DNA of 64,000 bases from Lysinibacillus sp. JNUCC-52 (lineage in GTDB: Bacteria; Bacillota; Bacilli; Bacillales_A; Planococcaceae). Below are positions 48,466-55,888 of this stretch, piece by piece. Under the pieces are notes generated by a model, which saw only the letters and a program-made list of their open reading frames with translations, was not told the DNA's origin and made no database searches. Location of the stretch: assembly GCF_015999545.1 (NCBI RefSeq), contig NZ_CP065546.1, forward strand, positions 3,938,001-4,002,000, given 5' to 3'. Every line of letters starts with the position of its first letter. The stretch's first letter is position 1. A program made the position numbers and the translations under genes.

Positions 48466-48559
48466 ATCGCCGATACCCCTACTAATATCGCCGATAGAAC
48501 AGGGGAAATCGCCGATAAACTCTTTGAAATCGCCGTTAGTATCAGAAAAATCGCCGATA
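48466..48559. repeat. 21-bp periodic ATCGCCGATA array
   Basis: The decamer ATCGCCGATA (once ATCGCCGTTA) starts at 48466, 48487, 48508, 48529 and 48550, exactly every 21 bases, with 11-base variable spacers. As 21 is seven codons, open frames on both strands read repeated heptads: I-G-D-x4 on the minus strand, S-P-I-x4 on the plus strand. No good start site was found for either. Confidence 0.88.
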
Positions 48560-48650
48560 GATCTCAGGAAGCGTGTGTTCTCGTAAAAATCATAAATTGT
48601 GTGAGTGACTGGCACAGCTAAGGGGTATTTTTGCGCAAAAAACACATCCT

Positions 48651-49046
48651 TCATGTGGAGGATGTGTTACGCATAAGCTGTTCAATGGGTTGCTTCCAGT
48701 TGATTTTCGCGTTAGGGTAGTTAAATAAAATTTCTTGCTGGAGATATTCGAAGTCACTCCTTGTAAACCCTTGTAAAGTTGCGGCATCGCGAGCGCCAAC
48801 AAAAATAGTAACAACCTCAAATGCATCTTCTGTTGTACCTAAGTATTTTTCACCTTCAAAAAGCGCACCTTTAAAAGAAATAAAGAAATTCTTTCGAACA
48901 TTTTTTACGTCATCATAAAAGTAATATTGGCCTTTTTCATAGGCTTCATCGAGTTTTCGTTTAGGATCGGTTATATATCGAATCGCTTTATAGAATACAT
49001 AGATTATAAGCGCTATCACAGCAAGTCGAATAAGTAACGGTAACAT
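48651..49046 (-). CDS. ysdB: YsdB-like sigma-W-regulon-type protein
   Basis: 131 residues: an N-terminal transmembrane segment (about 5-24), the motif YITDPKRKLDEAYEKGQYYFYDD and a soluble domain of unknown function. Length, position after ysdA and the PKRKL motif fit B. subtilis YsdB. In this genome it is on the opposite strand from ysdA. GGGGGAAT precedes the start. Confidence 0.75.
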   Translation of the reverse strand: MLPLLIRLAVIALIIYVFYKAIRYITDPKRKLDEAYEKGQYYFYDDVKNVRKNFFISFKGALFEGEKYLGTTEDAFEVVTIFVGARDAATLQGFTRSDFEYLQQEILFNYPNAKINWKQPIEQLMRNTSST

Positions 49047-49151
49047 TTTTAAAATTCCCCCTTGAAGAAAGGTTATTCCTACCTATACGATTAGGGGAGA
49101 CATTTAGTTTCACTTTTTAAAAAATATTTTTTAGAAATTTAGGAGAAAAAA

Positions 49152-49637
49152 ATGAATTTACAACAATTATTTACGATGCAAAAAGAACTAGATGCATTTA
49201 TTGAAACTACACAAAAAATAGAACGAGATGTTTTTAAAGAAAAAGGCCTCGCCTTAATGGTAGAACTAGCGGAACTTGCTAATGAGACGCGTTGTTTTAA
49301 ATTTTGGAGTACGAAAGGGCCGTCAGAGCGTACTGTGATTTTAGAGGAGTATGTGGATTCGATTCATTTTATTTTATCTCTAGGTTTATTAAAAGGGTAC
49401 ACGTCTATTGAAAAATGGCCTGTTGTTGAGGAAAAACGCGATTTAACAGAAACATTTTTAATGACACAGGACTATATATTAACGTTTATTAGTCATCCAA
49501 CAGAGGATAGATATTTAGCGATTTGGCAATGCTATGGGTTACTTGCGTATAACCTTGGTTTTACATTTGAGGATGTTGTGTCAGCATACATTGAAAAAAA
49601 TGAAGAAAATTATAATCGCCAACGTAATGGCTATTAA
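49152..49637 (+). CDS. Dimeric dUTPase-like all-alpha NTP pyrophosphatase
   Basis: 161 residues of the dUTP_2/MazG-related fold. The metal-binding motifs are VELAELANETRCFKFW (ExxE) and EEYVDSIHFILSLG (ExxD), as in phage and Firmicute dimeric dUTPases. It likely hydrolyses dUTP to dUMP and protects DNA from uracil. AGGAG precedes ATG. Stands alone between ysdB and ysdC. Confidence 0.85.
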   Translation: MNLQQLFTMQKELDAFIETTQKIERDVFKEKGLALMVELAELANETRCFKFWSTKGPSERTVILEEYVDSIHFILSLGLLKGYTSIEKWPVVEEKRDLTETFLMTQDYILTFISHPTEDRYLAIWQCYGLLAYNLGFTFEDVVSAYIEKNEENYNRQRNGY

Positions 49638-49746
49638 TTTACTAGACTAAAGAGTAAAAAAAACACCAATTTTCAGACAAATTCACTAGGAATATTTCGG
49701 TAAACGAAGTATAATAGATGAGATACAAAATGTAGGAGGCAAAAGG

Positions 49747-50835
49747 ATGACACAACTAGATTCAACTTTGCAAATGTTTAAAGATTTAACAGACGCGAAT
49801 GGGATTGCAGGTAATGAGCGTGCTCCACGTGAGGTCATGAAAAAATACATCGCACCATACGCAGATACTGTAGAAACAGATCATTTAGGTAGCGTTATTG
49901 CTAAAAAAGTGGGCGATGAAAACGGCCCTAAAATTATGGTTGCTGGCCATTTAGACGAAGTAGGCTTTATGGTAACACAAATCGATGAAAAAGGATTCAT
50001 CAAATTCCAAACAGTTGGTGGCTGGTGGAGCCAAGTAATGCTTGCACAGCGTGTAACAATTACAACTCGTAAAGGTGAAGAAATTATTGGGGTAATTGGT
50101 TCTAAACCACCTCACATTTTACCAGCAGATGTGCGTAACAAAGTGGTAGACATTAAAGACATGTTTATCGATGTTGGTGCTGCTTCAAAAGAAGAAGTAC
50201 TTGAGTGGGGAGTATGTCCTGGTGACATGGTAACACCTTATTTCGAGTTCAATGTAATGAAAAATGACAAATACTTATTAGCAAAAGCATGGGATAACCG
50301 AATTGGTTGTGCAATTGCAATTGATGTCATGAAGGCATTAAAAGATGAAAAACATCCGAATATCCTATATTCTGTTGGGAACGTACAAGAAGAAGTAGGT
50401 CTTCGTGGTGCGAAAACAGCAACACATAAAATTCAACCAGATATCGGTTTTGCAGTTGATGTAGGTGTGGCTGGAGATACTCCAGGGGTAACACCGAAAG
50501 AGTCAACTAGTAAAATGGGTGCAGGTCCACAAATCGTTGTATATGATGCTTCAATGGTATCACACCGTGGTTTACGTGAATTTGTTTTAGATGTGGCGGA
50601 TGAAAACAATATCCCATATCAATTTGAAGCAATGGCTGGTGGCGGTACAGACGCTGGCTCAATCCATGTAACGGCAAATGGTGTACCTGCTTTATCAATC
50701 GGTATTGCTACACGCTATATCCACTCACACGCAGGTATTTTACACCGTGATGACTACGATAACGCTGTGAAGTTAATGGTTGAAGTCATTAAAAAATTAG
50801 ACCGTGATGCAGTAAACAAAATTACATTTGATTAA
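49747..50835 (+). CDS. ysdC: M42 family aminopeptidase (YsdC)
   Basis: Dinuclear metal aminopeptidase of the M42/glutamyl-aminopeptidase family, 362 residues. Ligand motifs: [27 protein letters not shown], the catalytic/ligand pair [22 protein letters not shown] and the histidine in the C-terminal [21 protein letters not shown] precedes ATG. Position after ysdA/ysdB agrees with B. subtilis. Substrate preference is not determined by sequence. Confidence 0.93.
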   Translation: MTQLDSTLQMFKDLTDANGIAGNERAPREVMKKYIAPYADTVETDHLGSVIAKKVGDENGPKIMVAGHLDEVGFMVTQIDEKGFIKFQTVGGWWSQVMLAQRVTITTRKGEEIIGVIGSKPPHILPADVRNKVVDIKDMFIDVGAASKEEVLEWGVCPGDMVTPYFEFNVMKNDKYLLAKAWDNRIGCAIAIDVMKALKDEKHPNILYSVGNVQEEVGLRGAKTATHKIQPDIGFAVDVGVAGDTPGVTPKESTSKMGAGPQIVVYDASMVSHRGLREFVLDVADENNIPYQFEAMAGGGTDAGSIHVTANGVPALSIGIATRYIHSHAGILHRDDYDNAVKLMVEVIKKLDRDAVNKITFD

Positions 50836-50851
50836 ATGTAACAGTAAATAA

Positions 50852-50890
50852 AAAATACCTTCTAACAATTTGTTAGAAGGTATTTTTTTT
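50852..50890 (+). terminator. Terminator after ysdC
   Basis: AAAAAATACCTTCTAACA pairs with TGTTAGAAGGTATTTTTT. Confidence 0.93.
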
Positions 50891-51034
50891 ATAATGATTA
50901 GTATTGATAGTGGTGAAAAATGCAAAGGAATTTAAATTAACAATAATATTTTGGTGAAATTCAATGTTTTTTTATTGTAAAACGATAAAATATCGTTTAC
51001 AATCAAGTTGAAAATAAACCAATGAGGTGTTTTT

Positions 51035-51517
51035 ATGAAAATAGCTACAACTTTGTTTTTAAAAATTGCGGTGATTCTTATGGCCATTCCCGTTTTAGCA
51101 TTATGTATTTTTCTTGTGCCTGAATTAGGAAAGGTAGCAGTAGAGCTGGTTCCATCGTATCCATCTTTAAAATATATCGTTTCGATTATTTTTTATGCTT
51201 CTTCAATTCCATTTTACTTTGCTTTATATCAGGCATTTCAACTTTTACGTTACATCGATCTAAACAAAGCATTTTCGGAGTTATCCGTTAAATCATTAAA
51301 GAAAATAAAATACTGTGCCATTATAATTAGTATTTTACATGTGTTAGCTTTGCCACTCTTCTACCTTTTTGCAGAGATGGACGATGCACCAGGAGTGATA
51401 TTCGTTGGAATGCTTGTACCTTTTGTATCGATGGTCATTGCCGTATTTGCGGCAGTTCTTCAAAGACTTTTACAAGAAGCAGTTGAAATCAAATCAGAGA
51501 ACGACCTTGTAGTTTAA
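51035..51517 (+). CDS. DUF2975 membrane protein
   Basis: 160 residues with four transmembrane segments (about 8-30, 48-68, 90-112, 125-148) and the LYQAFQLLRYIDLNKAFSELSVKSLKKIK region typical of DUF2975. Function unknown. Such genes commonly sit beside a small Xre-type HTH gene, as here after one more copy. A frameshifted paralogue follows immediately. Confidence 0.82.
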   Translation: MKIATTLFLKIAVILMAIPVLALCIFLVPELGKVAVELVPSYPSLKYIVSIIFYASSIPFYFALYQAFQLLRYIDLNKAFSELSVKSLKKIKYCAIIISILHVLALPLFYLFAEMDDAPGVIFVGMLVPFVSMVIAVFAAVLQRLLQEAVEIKSENDLVV

Positions 51518-51543
51518 GGAGATTGACAGTGGAGAGGTGTTTT

Positions 51544-52017
51544 ATGAAACGAGGTGCAACGATATTTTTAAAAGGAGTTATTCTTCTTATAAGCATCGCA
51601 ACATTAACATGTGTTTTGTGTACCTGAGATAGCTAAAAGTGATGCGAAAATGAATCCAGCATCTGCTTATTTACAATTCCCTTTTTTACTAGCGGCTTAT
51701 GGTTTAACTCTCCTTTTTTTATTGCGTTGTATCAAGCATTTAAGCTTTTAATTTACATTGATAAAAACAAGACTTTTTCGGAAGGATCAGTAGGGGCATT
51801 AAAGGTTATGAAGTTCTGTGCTACCATCATCAGTGCATTTATTATAGGTGGAATCCTTTTTGTTGCGGTATTTCTGGATGGGGACAGAGCTGGTATTATA
51901 GCATTAGGGTTATATTTTACTTTTGCTTCAAGTGTCATTGCAACCTTTGCTGGTGTTCTCCAACATCTTGTTAAAGAAGTCGTAGATATAATAACTGAAA
52001 ATGAGTTAATAGTGTGA
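51544..52017 (+). pseudogene. Second DUF2975 gene, frameshifted twice
   Basis: An ATG at 51544 (after GGAGAGG) opens MKRGATIFLKGVILLISIAT, aligned with the intact copy before it, but stops at 51625. The continuation (VPEIAKSDAKMNPAS...) is in the +1 frame from 51620. Past a seven-T run at 51714-51720 the homology (FIALYQAFKLLIYIDKNKTF) returns to the first frame and runs to 52017. One extra base near 51618 and one missing T would restore about 158 residues. The two shifts compensate. Sequencing error is a possible alternative. Confidence 0.8.
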
Positions 52018-52027
52018 GGTTGAGGAT

Positions 52028-52252
52028 ATGACAATAATTATTAACATCGATGTGATGTTAGCCAAACGGAAAATGAGCGTAACGGAACTTTCGGAAAGGG
52101 TTGGCATAACAATGGCTAATCTTTCTATCTTAAAAAATGGCAAAGCGAAAGCAATTCGCTTATCTACATTAGAGTCGATTTGTAAGGCATTAGAATGTCA
52201 GCCAGGCGATATTTTAGAATACCGAAGTGAAGACACTCCGAAAGATTCATAA
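52028..52252 (+). CDS. Small Xre-family HTH regulator (YozG-like)
   Basis: 74 residues made up mostly of one HTH_3/Cro-type domain: MLAKRKMSVTELSERVGITMANLSILKNGKAKAIRL, then SICKALECQPGDILEY. Such regulators are regularly encoded next to DUF2975 membrane proteins (YoaS/YozG in B. subtilis), so control of this module is likely. GAGGTTGAGG precedes ATG. Confidence 0.9.
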   Translation: MTIIINIDVMLAKRKMSVTELSERVGITMANLSILKNGKAKAIRLSTLESICKALECQPGDILEYRSEDTPKDS

Positions 52253-52290
52253 ATGTAAATGAAATATGCTATGTAAGATAGCATATTTAT

Positions 52291-52326
52291 AAAAAAAGAG
52301 CTTGCCTGTGGGTAAGCTTTTTTTTG
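52291..52326 (+). terminator. Terminator after the DUF2975/HTH module
   Basis: AAAAAAAGAGCTTGCC pairs with GGTAAGCTTTTTTTT. A second AT-rich hairpin (ATATGCTAT / ATAGCATAT) lies just before it at 52262-52286. Confidence 0.88.
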
Positions 52327-52389
52327 TAGTGTTTTACATAAGTATGCAAGTTATCTTTAGTAGTCAATATGATATTACTTAGTTATTAA

Positions 52390-52403
52390 TGCATAAATAT
52401 TCA
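52390..52403. promoter_or_regulatory. Candidate ArgR (AhrC) box upstream of argF
   Basis: TGCATAAATATTCA matches the ARG-box consensus TGAATWWWWATTCA at 13 of 14 positions. A weaker copy (AACATAAAAATTCA, 11 of 14) lies at 52456-52469 next to the promoter. Confidence 0.6.
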
Positions 52404-52470
52404 AATAGACGAATTTTTGTCACAAACAACATATGAATTCTTACTTTTGAAAATAAACATAAAAATTCAG

Positions 52471-52499
52471 TTGATTTTATAATTATGCATGTGTATACT
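52471..52499 (+). promoter_or_regulatory. Predicted sigma-A promoter of argF
   Basis: TTGATT and TATACT are separated by 17 bases, 36 bases upstream of the argF ATG. Confidence 0.7.
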
Positions 52500-52534
52500 A
52501 AACTCAACAGTTACAAAAGCAAGGAGAGAAGGCT

Positions 52535-53500
52535 ATGAAATTATTAGAAGAAGTACAGTTAAAGTTAGTATCAAGCTTAAAAGGGAAAGACTTACTAACT
52601 TTGCTAGACTATACAAGTGAAGAAGTACAGCAGTTAGTTGCACTTTCGACGCAACTGAAAATGATTACAAAAGAAGGTAAATGTCCGAAGTTACTTGAAG
52701 GAAAAACACTTGGTATGATTTTTGAAAAACATTCAACGCGTACTCGTATTTCATTTGAAGTGGGAATGGAACAATTGGGCGGTAAAGGTATGTTTATGCA
52801 TGCACGTGATTTACAAATCGGTCGCGGTGAATCCATTTATGATACTGCACATGTGTTATCTGGCTATTTAGATGGCATTATGATTCGTGCAAACTCGCAT
52901 GCGATGGTTAAAGAGCTTGCTGAGCATGCAACGATTCCTGTAATTAATGGCTTAACGGATATATATCATCCTTGTCAGGCGTTAGCTGATTTAGAAACAA
53001 TCGCTGAAAATAAAGGTGAATTACAAGGTCTTAAAATTGCATATGTTGGTGATGGCAACAACGTGGCGCACTCCTTAGTAGTCGCTTCTGCACACGTCGG
53101 TATGAACGTCGCAGTAGCAACGCCTGTTGGCTATGAATGTGATGCAGAGGTTATCGCAAAAGCACAAGCTATCGCAATGGCAAATGGGAGTACAATCACA
53201 ATTACACATGATCCTGTAGCAGCAGTTCAAAATGCAGATGTAGTGTATGCAGATGTTTGGACATCAATGGGCCAAGAAGAGGAAGCAGCAAAACGCTTAC
53301 AAGATTTTGCCGAGTATCAAATCAATGATGAGCTTGTGGCACATGCAAAGCCAAACTACATGTTCCTTCATTGCTTACCAGCTCATCGCGAAGAAGAAGT
53401 AGCAACATCTGTTATCGATGGTCCAAATTCGTATATTTTTGAGCAGGCGGAAAATAGACTTCATGCTCAAAAAGCGGTTTTAGCTTCCATTATGGCTTAA
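52535..53500 (+). CDS. argF: Ornithine carbamoyltransferase
   Basis: Forms citrulline from ornithine and carbamoyl phosphate in arginine synthesis. 321 residues. Carbamoyl-phosphate motif [14 protein letters not shown] (near 63-76), HPCQALADL, and the ornithine motif [25 protein letters not shown] precedes ATG. No arginine-deiminase genes are adjacent and ArgR-like boxes lie upstream, so the anabolic enzyme is more likely than the catabolic ArcB. Confidence 0.95.
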   Translation: MKLLEEVQLKLVSSLKGKDLLTLLDYTSEEVQQLVALSTQLKMITKEGKCPKLLEGKTLGMIFEKHSTRTRISFEVGMEQLGGKGMFMHARDLQIGRGESIYDTAHVLSGYLDGIMIRANSHAMVKELAEHATIPVINGLTDIYHPCQALADLETIAENKGELQGLKIAYVGDGNNVAHSLVVASAHVGMNVAVATPVGYECDAEVIAKAQAIAMANGSTITITHDPVAAVQNADVVYADVWTSMGQEEEAAKRLQDFAEYQINDELVAHAKPNYMFLHCLPAHREEEVATSVIDGPNSYIFEQAENRLHAQKAVLASIMA

Positions 53501-53517
53501 GTAAAGGGATAGGATAG

Positions 53518-53546
53518 TTGACTCTCTAATTGAGAGTTCCTATATA
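53518..53546 (+). promoter_or_regulatory. Predicted sigma-A promoter of a small RNA
   Basis: TTGACT and TATATA with a 17-base spacer, 18 bases past the argF stop. Transcription would begin near 53553. Confidence 0.7.
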
Positions 53547-53552
53547 CAAAGT

Positions 53553-53705
53553 TTGCACTAGTAACAGAGGGTGTTAGTGCCAACAACATACTAGTAGCAT
53601 ACAGACAGAGGGATGTATGCTACGCGCGATGTACGTTGTCAAGATGGATGACTTCATCGCTACATAGTGAAAGTAACCTGGGAGACGCTGGGTTACTTTT
53701 TTTGT
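53553..53705 (+). ncRNA. Predicted independent small RNA downstream of argF
   Basis: No ORF with a start site is seen. Four hairpins follow one another: GCACTA/TAGTGC (53555-53580), a perfect 10-bp stem GTAGCATACA/TGTATGCTAC (53594-53623) with a 10-base loop, GCGATG/CATCGC with inner GTCA/TGAC (53626-53660), and an AGTAACC/GGTTACT terminator with seven T (53671-53704). The first two loops share ACAGAGGG. A promoter precedes it and a terminator closes it, so an RNA of about 150 nt is predicted. It does not match a family I recognise; a structured argF 3' region is the alternative. Confidence 0.65.
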
Positions 53706-53727
53706 TAATTTCTATTGATTTGTAAAG

Positions 53728-53762
53728 AAAACCCGCTGATTTGCAAGCTATCAGCGGGTTTG
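53728..53762. terminator. Terminator of the leftward iron operon
   Basis: AAACCCGCTGAT pairs with ATCAGCGGGTTT; on the minus strand it closes the type A-type B operon ending at 53779. A short T/A-rich flank is present on both sides. Confidence 0.75.
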
Positions 53763-53778
53763 TTGTTCAAGAATGATT

Positions 53779-54387
53779 TCAAATCGTTCCATATGCAAGG
53801 TAAGGGAAAAAACCTTCAAAAAATCGTTCGGTTGCAGGCATGAAATAGGAACCAAAGTGGAAATCAGGGTCAAGTGTTGTAACAATCCATTTTCCAGCAG
53901 TGGAATGCGCATCTATATAGAGTACAGCACCACCATCTTCCGTAGAAATTAAAATATCAGCATGTGCAGGTGGCCAAAAAACGCCGTGTTGATGCCAAGT
54001 ACAATCAACGAGTGTGAGATAGCCATTGAATAGAGGATGCGCTGGATTTTGCAGTATTAAACCACTAGAAGCATCTTTATCAAGCCACCACCAGAAGTTT
54101 GTTAGACGTTCTTCCCAATGTTGCGCAGGAATCCAATTCCAAGGCTGTGGTCCGAATGCAACGACAATGCCACCATTTTCTGCAAATGCGTGAATTTTTT
54201 CAACGCTTGCTAGCAATAGCTTATAGTTTAATTGGGACGGGACGATGAGCACATCGAGCTCATTTATATCGGTTTCTAAAAAATCTGGATGGTAAATTAA
54301 CTTCGTAATAAATTGATTAAATTTTGGCTCGTGGAAAGTGCGATAATGGGATTCATGCCCACTATAGATAACCCCAATTTTTCTCAT
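53779..54387 (-). CDS. Type B GATase1/ThuA-like protein of the iron locus (left)
   Basis: 202 residues; no assigned function. The N-terminal half (MRKIGVIYSGHE..., LDVLIVPS, FAENGGIVVAFG) looks like the alternating strand-helix start of a class I glutamine-amidotransferase/ThuA-like fold, but no nucleophile cysteine elbow is seen. Conserved in both type B proteins: HPLF, W-H-x-H-G, PP, and TTLDP-x-FH-x-G near 170-178. It overlaps the type A gene by ATGA and is last in the leftward operon. Fold inference is from pattern only; a metal- or siderophore-related role is suggested solely by context. Confidence 0.7.
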   Translation of the reverse strand: MRKIGVIYSGHESHYRTFHEPKFNQFITKLIYHPDFLETDINELDVLIVPSQLNYKLLLASVEKIHAFAENGGIVVAFGPQPWNWIPAQHWEERLTNFWWWLDKDASSGLILQNPAHPLFNGYLTLVDCTWHQHGVFWPPAHADILISTEDGGAVLYIDAHSTAGKWIVTTLDPDFHFGSYFMPATERFFEGFFPYLAYGTI

Positions 54388-55019
54388 TGATGATTGTCCT
54401 CCTTTAAAGCTTGTACCTCAGATTCAAGCCAGGCAAGAAATTGTGGGCGAATGCGATCTGTTGATTTGTTTTCACCTGCATAGCCAAGCAGTTCACGTCC
54501 TGCGTGAACTAAAATTGTCCCATTTGTAGAACAGCGGTCAATGTATGTAACGGGCTTACCATTTGCAAACGTTAATAAAATTTCAGCATTTGCTGGTGCA
54601 TGATGATAGCCGCGAGCAAAAAAGCCTGCAACCCCTTTTTTAAATGTCATATCTTCAGTTAAAACTCCATCGAAAATAACAGATTGCTCTGTTGGAAAAA
54701 CTTCATAATCTTTGAAATTTTGAATGTGTTGGGGCATAAATGGGCCACAACCTGGCAACCATTCTCGGAATAAATGCCCGCAGTATACAACGATTTTTTT
54801 GTTTGCTAAAAATGCTGCAATTTTTTCACGTTGTAAATATAGCCATTCTTGGTCTATAAAATTGGGAATAAAAAGAACATCTACATCGTCCAAATTAACT
54901 TGTGGAAAATCATATTGATCTATGATTTTTGCTTCGTTACCTGTATCTCTCTGCATGCGACCGTTAACACCAAAAGCATGTCCTGGGTCTAGTTTTAGCA
55001 TCGTATATGGAATGCTCAT
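54384..55019 (-). CDS. Type A GATase1/ThuA-like protein of the iron locus (left)
   Basis: 211 residues, function unknown. Shared with the rightward type A protein are K/RKGV-x-GFF-x-RGY, AEIL and YID/YVD...STNGT (about 124-170). The N-terminal half holds VDVLFIPNF and KIVVYCGHLFREWLPG, again amidotransferase-like in pattern. The second ATG (55019) is preferred because AGGAGG lies eight bases before it; the frame's first ATG at 55025 is too close. Its promoter, with an embedded Fur-box-like site, is near 55198-55226 and leaves a leader of about 170 bases. Confidence 0.7.
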   Translation of the reverse strand: MSIPYTMLKLDPGHAFGVNGRMQRDTGNEAKIIDQYDFPQVNLDDVDVLFIPNFIDQEWLYLQREKIAAFLANKKIVVYCGHLFREWLPGCGPFMPQHIQNFKDYEVFPTEQSVIFDGVLTEDMTFKKGVAGFFARGYHHAPANAEILLTFANGKPVTYIDRCSTNGTILVHAGRELLGYAGENKSTDRIRPQFLAWLESEVQALKEDNHQ

Positions 55020-55159
55020 AAACATATCCTCCTAGTAAAATAATTAAATACCCAATCATTTTTTGGTAATAAATAATATTAAAAAAACATTTAAAATGCT
55101 ATGTAAATATTGTTTGACCAAAAATATGTTGCGAATATTAGAATTCTATAAAAAGCAAA

Positions 55160-55188
55160 TTGACATTGAGAATCATTATCAATATACT
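55160..55188 (+). promoter_or_regulatory. Rightward iron promoter with embedded Fur box
   Basis: TTGACA, 17-base spacer, TATACT. The spacer contains TGAGAATCATTATCA (55167-55181), matching the 7-1-7 Fur core TGATAATnATTATCA with one mismatch. Fur with iron would block this promoter. Confidence 0.88.
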
Positions 55189-55197
55189 GTTATATAT

Positions 55198-55226
55198 ATT
55201 CTATTGCAAATGATAATCATTTTCAA
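55198..55226 (-). promoter_or_regulatory. Leftward iron promoter with embedded Fur box
   Basis: On the minus strand TTGAAA, 17-base spacer, TAGAAT. The palindrome TGATAATCATTTTCA (55211-55225) lies across the -35 and spacer, with one mismatch to the Fur core. Confidence 0.78.
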
Positions 55227-55255
55227 TATATTTTCAAAAGAAAGTAGGGAATGCC

Positions 55256-55888
55256 GTGAAACCAATTGCGTATATCGGTATTGATATTCAATTTGCTAGG
55301 TTGTCAGATGAGGATCGTAGGCGCGGACTTACATTTTTATATTTATACGATTTGCCGTATGCAGATTTACGTGCTTATGCGGGTCTCATTATTACGAATC
55401 TAGTAGAGGAGCAGTTTTTGTTAGAGCATAAAGCTATGCTGGAGCAGTATTTAAAACAGGGTGGCGTAATTTTTTCGCTAACTGAGACATCATTACCTTG
55501 GTTAGTAGGTGTGCCTAACTGGAAACGGTCGCCAATTCCATTGAAGGATCGTGAAATCGTTATAAAAGATTCTGCCCATCCATTATTTGCGGGAATTGAT
55601 GCATATGACATTAACTATCGCAAAGGTGTTAGGGGCTTTTTCTCACGCGGATATTTTGAAAAAGTTCCATTGCATGCAGAGATTCTTGTGACTGACCAAA
55701 GTGGAGCAGTCCTTATTTATGTAGATCATGATTCAACAAATGGAACAATCTTTGCGGGTGCAGGAACAGATATATATCGTGTGTTCATTGACGAAGATAA
55801 TACCTCTCGTCAATTAAGTGTGCAAATGCTTGCATGCATCCGTGCAGAATATGTACGCAATCAAGCGAAAGGAGCTCAAATACAATGA
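55256..55888 (+). CDS. Type A GATase1/ThuA-like protein of the iron locus (right)
   Basis: 210 residues; paralogue of the leftward type A protein. Visible blocks: MKPIAYIGIDIQF, AGLIITNLVEEQFLLEH, QGGVIFSLTET, HPLFAGI, RKGVRGFFSRGY, PLHAEILVTDQSGAVLIYVD and DSTNGTIFAGAGT. PLHAEILV...GAVL also aligns with PAHADILI...GAVL of the left type B protein, so types A and B are homologous. Start is GTG after AGGGA. It overlaps the next gene by ATGA. Function unknown. Confidence 0.7.
   Translation: MKPIAYIGIDIQFARLSDEDRRRGLTFLYLYDLPYADLRAYAGLIITNLVEEQFLLEHKAMLEQYLKQGGVIFSLTETSLPWLVGVPNWKRSPIPLKDREIVIKDSAHPLFAGIDAYDINYRKGVRGFFSRGYFEKVPLHAEILVTDQSGAVLIYVDHDSTNGTIFAGAGTDIYRVFIDEDNTSRQLSVQMLACIRAEYVRNQAKGAQIQ

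Noticed and set aside
48466-48559. CRISPR-like array in the ysdA-ysdB gap
   Set aside because: A 10-base repeat with 11-base spacers is far too short for CRISPR.
48424-48654. 76-residue minus-strand protein with IGD heptads
   Set aside because: Open frame exists but no ribosome-binding site or conserved start is seen; kept as a repeat finding rather than a gene.
53553-53705. Small protein encoded in the predicted RNA
   Set aside because: No start codon with a ribosome-binding site opens a meaningful frame; hairpin structure explains the region better.
55063-55284. 73-residue frame in the Fur intergenic region
   Set aside because: It runs through both predicted promoters and Fur sites and shows only AT-driven composition.
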